A DNA stretch of 64,000 nucleotides from Thereva unica (lineage: Eukaryota; Arthropoda; Insecta; Diptera; Therevidae), in assembly GCA_949987705.1 (NCBI GenBank), contig OX465283.1:11202207-11266206 (forward strand), written 5' to 3'. Shown here in pieces: positions 23,060 through 33,216 of the stretch (positions within the stretch are counted from its first letter, which is position 1; the number at the start of each line of letters is the position of its first letter). A model generated the notes under the pieces. The model had not been told where the DNA came from and searched no databases. It saw only the letters and a program-made list of their open reading frames with translations. The translations under genes were made by a program, and so were the position numbers.

Positions 23060-23500
23060 ATATGGAAATAGACGGAGATCTCTACTGTACTTTTCTACGT
23101 TTACCAAACATGGAAAGTTGACCAATCCATCATAAGGTGCCTACAAATTTCCATCAACAGATGCCTACGATACGACATCCTAAAAATCCGATGGTAAGAT
23201 AGAATTCTAAATGAAGAGCTATGGCGCCGTGCCGACCAACAAAGGATACACGACCAAATCAGTGGAATCGGATTGGCCACACCTTGTGACGCGAAAACAA
23301 GGATCATGCCAAACAGGCCCTTGACTGGAATCCGCAAGGATCCCGTGTAGTCGGAATATTTAGCACAACGTGGAGGGAACCTTATTAGTAGAGGCCGTAA
23401 CAACTAGGAGATCCTGGTCGGGCTGAGAGCTGTCGCACAAAACAGAGTCCGCTGAAGAGTATCTGTTTCCGCCCTAAGACGGATTAAAGGGGAATAAGAA
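23060..23500 (+). pseudogene. LINE-F (RTE-like) C-terminal fragment
   Basis: The + strand translates in pieces to 'ETWKVDQSIIRCLQISINRC', 'LRYDILKIRW', 'NEELWRRADQQRIHDQI', 'IGLATPCD', 'NRPLTGIRKDPV' and 'GLRAVAQNRVR'. The layout matches a widespread LINE C-terminus: 'E.W..........Q.FINRCLR.IL.IRW', 'N..LW..T.Q', 'W.WIGHTLRK', 'RQAL.WNP.G' and 'A.NR..WR'. I assign it to an RTE-like lineage distinct from LINE-B. Frameshifts and stops break it up. A small piece of the same end occurs at 7.5 kb. Confidence 0.65.
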
Positions 23501-23519
23501 GGAGAAGAAGTAATTTTAC

Positions 23520-25140
23520 TTTGAGGTCTTTCACGAATTAATAAAATTTTTATTACCAGAATAAAATGTTTTATTACCGGTAATTAATTATCCTACTTTT
23601 GATTTAAATGAATAAGTTGTATTAATATTTCTGCCTGGCCATTTACCTATGTATGAGGAATTAAGAAAAAATTAATTTTTTTCTTAATATTACGGGTGTC
23701 ATTACTGAACTAAACCTTTCAAGATTACTTTATGAACACTTGATATGATCTACGTTTCAATTTTCAGTACAAACATTTTTCAAATTGCCATCGTCCAAAC
23801 ACAATTATTGAAGGTCCATTGGCGGGCATTCTAAACTAAATCCTGTATCGATCCCAAAACCACTCTGAAATCACATTACGAAATGAAATTTATGGCCGAT
23901 GTCCGTAAACCGAAACATCCCACTCCAACCCATACCAGCAAAATGCAATGCCGATAGGATTAAAATTACGAGATTGCAATAAAAATATATTTTCGCCCAT
24001 CAGAGACCGGCAGTAAAATCGTCCTTCGGGATTCGGCCGTACGAGCATCGGAACGAGGACCCTTTTATGATAGCGGAGTAATATGGGAAGGCATCTGGAT
24101 GCAATCCAAAAATCAGTTTATTTGAGCACGAGTAAGCCCATTACTACCCAAGCGACGTCATAATTTAATATTAACAATTTCGACCGGAATCAAACTTAAT
24201 TTGGACAAATTCCAACTAATTTCTGTGAAATAATTATAAACTGTTTTCCTGGTTTCCGCTAATTATTTATGAACCTGCAGCTCAATAGACCAACCGAAAA
24301 TACCCGAATTGAATGAAACACATCGGAAATTGAATGAATTAATTACCCACTCGCATTCTACGTGAGCAGGATAATTAAGGATAATTAGCGTGTTGGGCTG
24401 AGTGGAAAATTAAAATATTCGTAATAATATTGATTCATAAGGTCCTGCTATTAAGACATGACGGCTAAGGGTCGGCGAGGTAAGTGGTCGGGACTGAGCC
24501 CTTTCGCTTCTATCATGATCAATGTTTTTCTCGTTTTTTATTAATTGAAATTCAAGGACCTAATTAATTACAGCCATTTGAAATTGATTAATGGCTTAAG
24601 TGGAGCTGGCATGCCGCTCAAAGTGGTAATAAATTGAAAAAGGATTCGGGGATTTTTTTTTTTAGATTTTTCTTCTCTTGTGTTTTTGTTTATATTGTTG
24701 TCGCAGGTAATGTTGGGGACCTTTGTTAATACCACTTTTCAAAATGTTTTTAAATATAAGCTAGGGCATTTATTTTTGGGTCTTAGGCAATATCATCACA
24801 CTTTCTTAGTTTTCGTTTACTCACACAAAAAAGGAGAAGGGGTGGTTGAGCCAAATAAGAAAGTACAATATTTTCAGGATATTTTTTGGAGCTGCAAGTG
24901 TAGTAAGTATACTGTGTAAAGTGACGTTCCTATTTTTATTAAATTTGTTTCAAATGTTCTGGTTCACATAGACTTTATTAAGTAACTTTTGAGTGTGACC
25001 TAAATTGATTGTTGTTCCACACCTCACCCTTTTATCTGGTATACGTGTTGTGAACCCTGAAAGAAAAAAATAAAAAAAAAAATAAAAAAATCGTGGTACC
25101 AGGGCGGGTTTTTTCCAGACCGACATAAAGTCTTTTTCAA
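23520..25140. other. No recognisable gene or element
   Basis: Very AT-rich, with short frames of 79 codons or fewer. It contains the second occurrence (25094) of the 21-base 'TGGTACCAGGGCGGGTTTTT' string also seen at 11644, next to an A-rich stretch at 25066-25090. Confidence 0.45.
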
Positions 25141-25379
25141 TTGTCATGCTTCTCTCACTTAGTACACTTAAGCTCTTCGTTCAGTTGAGATACTTTACGT
25201 AAGAATTTTAAACATTCTTGATTCTCTTTCACAAATGTGCCTATGTGATGTGTGCTTGTTCGATATTGGTAATACAATGTTCGAATAAAGGAACGACGGA
25301 ATGGCATAGTGGCTGAAGATGGTCGCAGGTCAGCTGAACTTTCGTGTTTAGTTACCCTCATCGTTATTTCCAAAGCTTT

Positions 25380-26335
25380 TGAGTACTCTTCCAGTAGAGG
25401 GGCTCACCCGTTTAGGTAAGGTGTAAATTGTCTCACCAAAGAGCAAAACAGCTCCCGTTTCTAGGCCCAGATTACTGGGCCTTGGAGCTGTTGAGATGGC
25501 TTACAATTTGACGTCATCACCGTAAATCAATATTCTACAGTGAATTAGCAAGGGAACAATGTCATCAATTCATAAAATAAAGAGAATGGGGCCAAGATGA
25601 CTTCCTTGAGGGACATCGGATGTCACTTCAATCGTTATTGATTTGGATCCACGAAATATAACTTGGTAGGTCCTGTCAGTTAAGTACGACTGAAACCATA
25701 CTAGAAGGGCTTGCGAAAAGCCTAACATTCTTAATTTGAGAATTATAATGGAATTAATTTGAGAAGTTGAATGGAAGTTCGTTAATATGTTTTACGATAT
25801 CGTCACTGGTTATTGAGAGAGATAAACTATGAGCCTCTCGTTTGGTGTTAAGTTATGAAAATTATTATCGTTTGGGAGAAAGCCAGAAGGTGTGAAAGAT
25901 TGGTGAGAGAAAGATGCAAACATGTCACAAATCGCGGACAACTCGAAACTAGACCAGTTAATATGCTGCTGGGTAGTTTTCAACTTTTTTTTTGAGTTGA
26001 CAAATTTGAAGAAGTTTCTAGGATCGGTATAGTACACTCTCATCATCGATACAAAACAAAAGAGAGTGAACGAAAACTGTTATAGTAATCCTTAAATGAA
26101 TTGAGACTCGGAGAGCCCTTTCTCTTTAGATAGGTTTTTTAGAGTCTATTCTTCTGGTTTCCTAAATGCTTCAGTTCATTTTTGAACCACGGTGGAGGTG
26201 AACTGGGCAATTTACGGGGCTCATACGCAGTACTGTATGACTTTTGGATTCTACATCTATCACAAAATCGGATTAGATTGTGGTTATTGAGGGTAAGATT
26301 GTCTGTGTTCAGCTATTTTCACTATTTTCAGGATA
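25380..26335 (-). pseudogene. LINE-E, Jockey-like, internally deleted
   Basis: Reading on the minus strand from about 26330 downward: 'NLIRFCDRCRIQKSY' and 'PPPWFKNELKHLGNQKNRL', with 'KRKGSPSLNSFKDYYNSFRS' (the linker between endonuclease and RT in Jockey-like elements). Next come 'DPRNFFKFVNSKKKL' and 'CDMFASF', then 'KLRMLGFSQALLVWFQSYLT', 'SDVPQGSHLGPILFIL' and 'YGDDVKL'. The last two are the RT motifs usually written 'SGVPQG..LGP.LF' and 'YADD'; here the latter is YGDD. The RT fingers expected between the linker and the palm are absent at about 25800, an internal deletion. A stop follows FIL. The minus frame at 25155-25373 directly beyond is unrecognised. Confidence 0.65.
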
Positions 26336-26339
26336 TTTT

Positions 26340-27600
26340 TCGAAAAATAATCAAGAAGCTGCAAGAACAGTAAGTATACTGAAACAATCGCGGAAAAACT
26401 GACAAAGTAGTTAAGACTTTAGACAATCTCTAAACAGCAGAGGGTGTCTAGTTAAATATATTTAAAGCCGCTGGTGTCCTTGCGCCCAAGATAACATGTA
26501 ACAGAGCTTTTAAAAGTGGTAGCAATGTCGCTGCATTGTTGCTTCGTGGCTGCTGCGTGATTGCTGCGTGGCTGCTGCGAGGTTGTTGCATGTCTGCTGC
26601 GTAAAAATTGCTGAAAATCAACTATTAAAAGCGTCAAATTCTGAAGAGATCTGATTTGACTTCAACCGGGGCAGGTATTTATTTTCCATTTGTACAATAA
26701 ATTTGTAGGGCTTCGATTCGGAGTATATGATTTTGTGTTCATGTTTGGGGAATCACCTGTTCTTCCCTGTATGGCGAAGGGCTTTCATCGTAAGCTCTTT
26801 ACTAATTTGTATTTGTATTTATTTTAGCTATTTTGAAGAGAGATCGAGGAGAGTTGGATTTTATTTTAATGTTGGCAGTTAGGTATTTTGGCGGAGCTTG
26901 TTTTACTTTTTGGTGATTATTTTCATTTTTTAAGTTCATCCGAGGACAGAACATAATGTTTTCTCCAAGGTTGTCGACTAAAAATTCGGCTTCTTTCCAG
27001 GTATGAAATCCAAAAGCAATTCTGCAGTACATCCCCGCCAATTGCAGTACATCCCCGCCATCCGCCAGGCTATCTCCAAGGTAGAAATAAATTAAATTTT
27101 TTCCACCAAATTACGATAATGTTAGTCAAAGCAATTTCGAATCAACCTAATCTTGACCTAAAGGTGATTCTGAATTTTAAGTCCTGACTGTTTCCAAAAA
27201 GTCAATATTTGTTTACCAGTTCCATCAAACGCACACTACTGTATTTCCCTAAACCAATTCATTAAGATCTATTTATACACATAATGGCGCACTGTTTTAA
27301 TTCTCCCGCAGAATTGTAATCAATATTTAAAAAAAATTTTTTTTATTTTTCTCCAATCTTTAATTTTCCCTCCATTATCTATCTTCATTTTCGTGACTTT
27401 ATATTTTCTTTCTCGTCTAACCTAATAAAAAAAATAGAAGAAAATTTTTACAAATTAGTTCACAATACACGTCAACACGCCTACAAATACATAAAGATCA
27501 CTTTCACTCAAAAAAAGAAAATAATAAAAAAAAATTGAAAAAACGAATCTGAAAAGTTGATTAAAATTCCCTGACGGCCCATTTTTATCATCGTGCACAC
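26340..27600. other. No gene; GCTGC-rich patch and a 20-base tandem repeat
   Basis: Non-coding AT-rich DNA. It contains a degenerate GCTGC-rich repeat (about 26535-26600: GTGGCTGCTGCGTGATTGCT and similar). It also has a perfect tandem pair of 'TGCAGTACATCCCCGCCA' near 27024-27060. Confidence 0.5.
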
Positions 27601-27603
27601 CTG
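27601..27603. repeat. MITE-1 copy 1 target duplication, left (CTG)
   Basis: CTG immediately left of the element is repeated immediately right of it at 28082-28084. Confidence 0.7.
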
Positions 27604-28081
27604 GAGCGCGTTCAAAAACCTTACTATGGTTAACCATGGTTAACTATGGTAAACTTTTGTCGTTCAAAAACTCCGTGGTTAACTACAACATAACCACGAG
27701 CATAACTTTTTGGCGTTCAAAAACTCCCGTGGTTAACCATAGTGTAGTTAAATTTTAACCATGCTTGGGAGCATGGCTAGCGATAGTTAAGAAGAAGAAG
27801 AATAAAAACAATTTTTTGACATTTGTCTTAATGTTAATAATGACCAAATCAAAGTGGGATTTGTGAGATTATTTTAAATAAATAATTATTGGAAATAATT
27901 GAGCCAAATAGCCGACACTGTTTTATGGAAATTTTTTTTTAATTTTCTTTACCACGTAGTTAACAACGGAGCGTTCAAAAACCTCCATGGTTAAACATAA
28001 ACTTTCGTGGTTAAGTGAAGTGACGTAGCATAACCACAGCTTACCTCGTGGTTTACTATAGTAAGGTTTTTGAACGCGCTC
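27604..28081 (+). mobile_element. MITE-1 copy 1, 478-bp non-autonomous TIR element
   Basis: A DNA-transposon-type element with perfect terminal inverted repeats of 24 bases beginning GAGCGCGTTCAAAAACC, flanked by a 3-bp duplication (CTG). The core of the terminus, CGTTCAAAAAC, is repeated inside at about 27660, 27713 and 27971, each followed by a C/T-rich triplet and GTTAAC-rich palindromes such as GGTTAACCATGGTTAAC. The middle is AT-rich and encodes nothing recognisable. The inverted-orientation copy at 32737-33213 is about 96% identical by eye. A 3-bp duplication is known for PIF/Harbinger and CACTA transposons, but the termini match neither obviously (Harbinger prefers TWA; CACTA ends start CACT). 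The mobilising transposase is not in this window. Confidence 0.85.
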
Positions 28082-28089
28082 CTGGTGTG

Positions 28090-28555
28090 CTAACTTCCAA
28101 TTTCTGCCATTGCTCAAGGAATGTATACACACAAACACACCCGAATATTATGTAGAAAAGGTACAAAAAAAAACGGGAATACCAAATTGAATTTATGACA
28201 CTTACATCCGTATGTATCCATTTACCTTCGGTGGAAAAGGGATATATGTATTAAATTCTAATTGATTTTCAGTTGAGTAAATATAAATTGGATGCCGGCA
28301 TTCGATTTATGCGCTTTTAAATTTTTTATCAAATTCCTTCCTTCGGTTGATTCTGTTTTATCTACTTCTGAACACCACCTAAGTGTGGGAATGTGCCATT
28401 ATGAGGATTTATCCTTAATACTATATGGCATATGGTGGAGTTATCCTTTTTAATGAGCTTCGAATTTTTATGGGGAGGTACTTCTTATTCGTATTATACG
28501 GCCTTGTGAGTGGGATTTGGAGACTGATAAATGTGATATGTAGTTATTAGTCAAA
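28090..28555. other. No recognisable gene or element
   Basis: AT-rich spacer between MITE-1 copy 1 and the LINE-G relic, with no motif seen. Confidence 0.5.
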
Positions 28556-28559
28556 CTCA

Positions 28560-29155
28560 TAATAGGACAATCAAATGAAAGAGATAAACAGATAAAAGAG
28601 ATGGATCAAAATCGGAAACAAAACGTGGACCAAGCTGATTGAGACCCTATTTCTTCTGGTCAGGTGCTGGAGTAGTCAAAATACCCTGCAACTACTGTAT
28701 TTCGGGGGAAACTTCCACGTTCAGAGTGCCTTTATGTCAGCTTGACTGTCAGAAAAGAAGTTAATGCAATGATTGCCTCCATAGCAGTCGTAGGACTGGT
28801 CCGCATAGCTCCGGTAATAAAGAGGCAAGCAGACCGTTGCAGTTTTCTGCACTTGAGGATCGATGTAATCTGTTCAGTCTTGGGCCACAAGACTATAGCT
28901 CCATAAGTGAAAACAGGTTTAACGATCGTCTTCTACATCCAGTACATCATTTGTGGGGTAAGACCCAATATCTTACACAAGAGTCTTGTACGCCCATATA
29001 GCTCTAGTGTCTTTACGGAGGGCGTATTCCTGTTGAGCGCTCCATTTGAGATTCTTGTCTTGCTTTACTTCCCGATATTTGACTCTAAGTACTCAACTGT
29101 GGTACCCTAGATACAAATAGGACCTAGGCCCACTTTGTAAATTTTGAAGAAAGGT
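28560..29155 (-). pseudogene. LINE-G, R1-like RT C-terminal relic
   Basis: The minus strand translates in shifting frames to 'YLGVKYRESKQDKNLKWS', 'KDTRAIWAYKTLV', 'LGLTPQMMYWM', 'KTIVKPVFTYGAIVLWPKTE', 'KLQRSACLFITGAMRTSPTT' and 'AMEAIIAL'. The block 'WPKTE......KLQR.AC..ITGAMRT.PT.A.E' is typical of R1/Loa-group RT proteins just after the catalytic palm. It differs from LINE-C, which has 'KLQKVQRCAELCITGALRST', so it is a separate family. The downstream RNase H or Cys-rich end is missing. The LINE-A tail starts next to it at 29173, suggesting LINE-A inserted into or beside this relic. Confidence 0.65.
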
Positions 29156-29172
29156 ACCCAGCCTTATTATTA

Positions 29173-30690
29173 TTTTTTTTTTGTGATACGATGAAGCTTA
29201 GGAGTCACCCTTTGTACTATGTACTAGTCCGTCATGTAGTTGGAGTCATGGTGTAATGTATAGTAGTAAGCTTGATATGAAGGATAGAATAGAAAGGATA
29301 GGTTCGGGGACTGGATGGTGCATGAGTAGATGTCGAGGAACCTTGCGTTTGAACTCTGAAATGTGTTATGAGCTCGGAAACACCGACTGCGGAAGACAGT
29401 TCCACAGTCGAGTTGTTTTATTTATAAACGAACTACTAAATCGTAATGTGGGCGAAGAGGAGGTCTGTAGTGTGTGGAGGTGAGCCGAATTGGCTAGTCT
29501 TGTGTTGCTGGAAAAAAGTTGCCGTGTAGGCAGGAGGTTCTTTATTTCAGTGGAGCAGTCACTGTAATAATAGCGATAAAACTTGCTGAGTGCAGCTACA
29601 TTCCTACGGTGGCTTAAAAGGTCGATGGAGGAGCAAAGAGTGCTATCGCCAATGAGTTTTATGGCGCGGTTTTGCACCTTGTCCAGCCAAGCCAAGATGG
29701 TTTTAGGAGCGCCCGCCCAGATATACGAGTTGTATTCAAGGTGGGGTCGAATGTAGTACTTGTAGATTGTGGCTAGAGCAGCTGGCTGAAGGAGGAACTT
29801 GCATTTCCTAAGGAATCCGAGGCATTGATACGCTTGTTTGGCGATTTGGAATATGTGACCATTCCATTACATATCATTGGATAGAGTCATTCACAGGATG
29901 TTAAGAGATGGGTCAGGTGTTAGGTTATCCTTGTCCACTAAAATAGAGGGACAGTTGGTACAGTTTTTGATGGAGATAAGGCAGTACTTTGTTTTTGATG
30001 CGTTAAATTCGACCCGATTCTTGCAGCCCCAGTCAAGAATGAGCTCGATGTCCGCGTTAAGAGAGCTGGACATGAGTTCGCGGTCTAAGAGACAAGGTCT
30101 GACACTTGCTTGTCTAACGTTGGCGTAAGAGTAACGCAGAGTACTGTCATCGGCGAAACTGTGGAGTGGGTTGGAGGGGATTGAGAGCAGATCGTTAATG
30201 AATATTAGAAAGAGAGCAGGTGAGAGGATCGATCTTTTGGGTACGCCGGCCGAGATGGAGTGTGGGCTGGATTCAACGCCATCCAACACTACCTTGATTG
30301 AACGACCAGAAAGAAAGCTCTCAATCCATTTCATAAGAACTGTGTCGATACCAATAGCTTGGAGTTTAGACAGCAGAGCAGGATGCCATACTCTGTCAAA
30401 AGCTTTGGAAATATCTAGAGCAACCAGACCGGACTCACCGGAACTATGGATGCTTCGGTGTAGATGCTCGGTCAAGCACACAAGAAGGTCGCCAGTAGAT
30501 CTTCTCGGTCTAAAGCCGTACTGTCTGTCGTGTATGATTTGGTTAGATTCTAAATATTGCATCAGCTTTCTATTAATTATTGTCTCCATGATTTTGGAGA
30601 GAACAGAAGTTATTGCTATTGGGCGGTAGTTTAAAGGGTCGCTGGCTTCACCTTTTTTGGATTGATTGATAGATCCTCCATGGTATACCA
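29173..30690 (-). mobile_element. LINE-A copy with RT domain, 5'-truncated
   Basis: A CR1/Jockey-like LINE read on the minus strand. The A tail is the T run at 29173-29183. The RT frame (29891-30691, 266 codons) contains 'LNYRPIAIT', 'DRQYGFRPRRSTGD', 'VALDISKAFDRVWH', 'WIESFLSGRSIKVVL', 'SAGVPKRSILSPALF' and 'SFADDSTLRY', the standard RT palm order. The catalytic box is FADD, acceptable in this group. However, the normally invariant GVPQG is GVPKR, and the frame breaks at about 29890 before the C-terminal part resumes at 29366-29695 ('LDKVQNRAIKLIGD', 'SHRRNVAALSKFYRYY'). The endonuclease is absent: homology ends near 30660. Copia inserted 30 bases further on. Confidence 0.85.
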
Positions 30691-30691
30691 T
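29891..30691 (-). pseudogene. LINE-A reverse transcriptase domain, broken
   Basis: A 266-codon open stretch that encodes most of the RT palm. Landmarks by residue: NYRPIAI at about 22-28, QYGFRPRRS at about 58-66, 'LDISKAFDRVW' at about 94-104 (first catalytic Asp), GVPKRSILSP at about 148-157 and FADD at about 178-181. The N-terminal start codon is incidental, since the native start lies further 5' and is lost. Altered GVPQG and the following stop argue against activity. The + strand frame of 152 codons inside it (30171-30629) is a shadow. Confidence 0.8.
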
Positions 30692-30716
30692 CTTCTTGAT
30701 TTCTATAGTTTAGTCA

Positions 30717-30721
30717 CAACT
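30717..30721. repeat. Copia target-site duplication, left (CAACT)
   Basis: CAACT borders the 5' LTR and is repeated right after the 3' LTR at 35522-35526. A 5-bp duplication is the size expected for Ty1/Copia integrase. Confidence 0.9.
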
Positions 30722-30862
30722 TGATGGTATTCTGACAACCCGAGCAATTCCACAGTCAACTGTTTCTCTAATCCTTTTAACATGAACTTCTACTCCAGTC
30801 TCTTGTAAACCTTCATGAAATAAAGTTAAGCAAACACAAACGGTAGTTTTGTTTTTTCATTA
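30722..30862 (+). repeat. Copia 5' LTR (141 bp)
   Basis: It begins TGATGGTATTCTG and ends TTTTTTCATTA. By eye it is identical over 141 bases to the 3' LTR at 35381-35521. An AATAAA lies at 30819-30824. At 141 bp it is shorter than a typical Copia LTR (Drosophila copia is about 276 bp). The right terminus is not the usual CA, so the boundary is set by the flanking CAACT duplication and the start of the primer-binding site. Confidence 0.93.
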
Positions 30863-30880
30863 GGTTATGGGCCAAGCACG
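30863..30880 (+). promoter_or_regulatory. Copia primer-binding site
   Basis: GGTTATGGGCCAAGCACG starts directly after the 5' LTR. GGTTATGGGCC also begins the primer-binding site of Drosophila copia, which pairs with the internal (half-tRNA) region of initiator tRNA-Met. The same priming mode is inferred here. Confidence 0.75.
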
Positions 30881-30948
30881 CTAGTGGCGGAAATTATTTT
30901 TAAAAGAAAAAATTCGTAACGCGTACGGAAAAAGGAAACATTTCAGAA

Positions 30949-32880
30949 ATGGCGTCAAATAATACGTATGTACGAATTCCATATTTAAATGGTGACAATT
31001 ATCCTACCTGGAAGGCGCAGATGGAAGCTGTGCTACATCGGGGGAGACTCCTTGCATACGTGAAAGGCGAAATCACGCGCTCTACGACTGACGCAGCAGC
31101 ACAGACCGCTTGGGATGACAAGGACCTAGATGCCCGTGCAGAGATTTTACTATCCATGGAAGCTCATATTGTGTCTTTGGTAAAAAATATGAAAACATCA
31201 AATGATGTATGGAAATTTCTTTCAGAAACCTACGATAAAAAGGGCCCACGACAAAAGACGGAGGAATTCCGCAAATTAATAAATTTTCGGATGACTTCTG
31301 GTCAAACAATGGCAGATTATCTCTGTGAATTCAAGGCGAACGTCAACAGGTTGACAGAGCTGGGAGCGACACTGGACGAAGATTTGTTAGTAGTGTTACT
31401 CCTGGATAGCTTGTCTGAAGATTACAAAGAGGTGCAAGCAGCCTTTGATGCACAAAGCAAATACCCTGAATTGACGACGGTGTACACAAGGTTATCAGAG
31501 GTCAGCGAAAGGAAACGGGAAAGTAATAGTAATGTTTTTAGTGCAAAATATAGTAAACCGTTTAATAAAGCCCGTGGACAAAAGGGCAAAACATATTTTC
31601 CCTTCAATTGCAGAAAATGTGGAAAACGTGGCCATATGGCGAAAAATTGCTATTCAAAAGCGGATAAAGTGCAGTGTACACAATCAGAAGAAAGCGACTC
31701 ACAATTTGAACATGGTTTTACCGTAAAAGAATACGCACACTCAATAAACCAAGGAAAATCAGTTCCGCAATCGAAAATTAAAACACTGTGGTGCCTAGAT
31801 AGCGGTGCCACTTCTCATATGTGTGCGGAAAGAGAGGAATTTGTGACATTTCGAAAAATTGCTAAACCAAATTATGTGAGTTTGGCCAACGATGAATTAC
31901 TGGAAGTGAAAGGAGTGGGCACAGTTCAATTGAACTCTACTATAAATGGAAGAATTAGGACAATTCATTTGTTTAACACGCTTTTTGTACCTGACCTAAA
32001 GGAAAATTTAATTTCAGTTAGTAAGGCCACAGACGCAGATTATAAATCGATCTTCGAAAAAAATGGTGCTCAAATCATCAACCCCAATCAAGAATTATTA
32101 ATTGAAGCTGATAAGAAAAACGGTTTATATTTTGTAAAATTAAAGGAAAGTGCACTAAACATGAAGCATAATATCAGCAATAGTCATTCAAACGAAAATT
32201 CCCTAATGAAATGGCACAAGAGGATGGGACATTTAAATATTTCAGCTTTGAAACAACTACTTGGAAAACAAATGGTTCGCGGACTACCGGACAAATTCAG
32301 AGAAGAGAATTTTGATTGCACTAGTTGCATTGAAGGAAAACAGACACGCTTGCCTTTTCAACTAAGTGGAGAAAAGAAAACAAAAAGGAGATTGCAATTA
32401 ATTCATTCCGATATATGTGGTCCAATGAGAACTGAATCAATGGGTAAGGCAAAATATTTTATAACATTCATTGATGACTACACTAGGAAAATATTTGTTT
32501 ATTTTTTGAAAAAGAAGAGTGAAGCATTCGAAAAATTTAAAGAATTCAAGAATTTAGTTGAAACGCAAACCGATGACAAAATTAAAATTCTCAGGACTGA
32601 TAACGGAGCAGAGTATTGCAGTAATGAATTTGACCAGTACTTAAGAAATTGTGGAATAATACACCAGAAGACCGTCCCTCATACCCCTGAGCAGAATGGA
32701 ATTGCTGAGAGGGCGAATAGAACCCTAAACGACATGGAGCGCGTTCAAAAACCTTACTATAGTAAACCACGAGGTAAGCTGTGGTTATGCTACATCACTT
32801 CACTTAACCACGAAAGTTTATGTTTAACCATGGAGGTTTTTGAACGCACCGTGGTTAACTACATGGTAAAGAAAATTTAA
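30949..32880 (+). CDS. Copia Gag-protease-integrase, C-terminus replaced by MITE-1
   Basis: The N-terminal half of the Copia polyprotein. The ATG at 30949 is the first in frame and has A at -3. Residues 8-25 are the Gag N-terminal motif (YLNGDNYPTWKAQM). A CCHC zinc knuckle, CRKCGKRGHMAKNC, is at 221-234. The retropepsin site CLDSGATSHM is at 282-291 (catalytic Asp284; Copia uses DSG). The integrase zinc motif is His423/His428/Cys457/Cys460. Integrase catalytic residues are Asp488 (HSD), Asp551 (TDNG) and Glu587 (AER), a DD35E layout. MITE-1 interrupts just after codon 596, nine residues past the last catalytic residue. About 47 MITE-derived residues follow before a stop, so the product lacks the integrase C-terminus, RT and RNase H. 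Confidence 0.92.
   Translation: MASNNTYVRIPYLNGDNYPTWKAQMEAVLHRGRLLAYVKGEITRSTTDAAAQTAWDDKDLDARAEILLSMEAHIVSLVKNMKTSNDVWKFLSETYDKKGPRQKTEEFRKLINFRMTSGQTMADYLCEFKANVNRLTELGATLDEDLLVVLLLDSLSEDYKEVQAAFDAQSKYPELTTVYTRLSEVSERKRESNSNVFSAKYSKPFNKARGQKGKTYFPFNCRKCGKRGHMAKNCYSKADKVQCTQSEESDSQFEHGFTVKEYAHSINQGKSVPQSKIKTLWCLDSGATSHMCAEREEFVTFRKIAKPNYVSLANDELLEVKGVGTVQLNSTINGRIRTIHLFNTLFVPDLKENLISVSKATDADYKSIFEKNGAQIINPNQELLIEADKKNGLYFVKLKESALNMKHNISNSHSNENSLMKWHKRMGHLNISALKQLLGKQMVRGLPDKFREENFDCTSCIEGKQTRLPFQLSGEKKTKRRLQLIHSDICGPMRTESMGKAKYFITFIDDYTRKIFVYFLKKKSEAFEKFKEFKNLVETQTDDKIKILRTDNGAEYCSNEFDQYLRNCGIIHQKTVPHTPEQNGIAERANRTLNDMERVQKPYYSKPRGKLWLCYITSLNHESLCLTMEVFERTVVNYMVKKI
32734..32736. repeat. MITE-1 copy 2 target duplication, left (ATG)
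   Basis: ATG is duplicated at 33214-33216 on the other side of the element. It coincides with one in-frame codon of the Copia frame. Confidence 0.85.
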
Positions 32881-33213
32881 AAAAAAATCCATAAAATAGT
32901 GACGGCTATTTGCCTCAATTATTTCCAATAATTATTTATTTAAAATAATCTCACAAATCCCACTTCGATTTGTTCATTATTAACATTAAAACAAATGTCA
33001 AAAAATTGTTTTTATTCTTCTTCTTCTTAACTATCGCTAACCATGCTCCCGAGCATGGTTAAAATTTAACTACACCATGGTTAACCACGGGAGTTTTTGA
33101 ACGCCAAAAAGTTATGCTCGTGGTTATGTTGTAGTTAACCACGGAGTTTTTGAACGACAAAAGTTTACCATAGTTAACCATGGTTAACCATAGTAAGGTT
33201 TTTGAACGCGCTC
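32737..33213 (-). mobile_element. MITE-1 copy 2, 477 bp, inserted in Copia integrase
   Basis: The same element as 27604-28081 in the opposite orientation, about 96% identical by eye and differing by one base in length. Both ends begin GAGCGCGTTCAAAAACC and the flanking duplication is ATG. Internal CGTTCAAAAAC motifs are preserved. Because it sits in a Copia copy whose LTRs appear identical, this insertion is later than the Copia insertion, so the family was mobile recently. MITE plus duplicated triplet is 480 bases, a multiple of three, so the Copia frame on both sides is in register; the disruption comes from stop codons in the MITE. Confidence 0.92.
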
Positions 33214-33216
33214 ATG

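Noticed and set aside
25155..25373. 72-codon minus frame near LINE-E, considered as its C-terminus
   Set aside because: It does not resemble the RT connection or C-terminal motifs of Jockey-like elements; left unassigned.
26535..26600. GCTGC-rich patch as a CRISPR or regulatory array
   Set aside because: Units are degenerate and contiguous with no spacers; simple-sequence origin is adequate.
27923..28138. 71-codon minus frame over the end of MITE-1
   Set aside because: It is a translation of the MITE terminus; the same residues appear as the foreign tail of the Copia frame at 32.74-32.88 kb.
30171..30629. 152-codon + strand open frame
   Set aside because: It lies wholly opposite the LINE-A reverse transcriptase frame and has no motif of its own.
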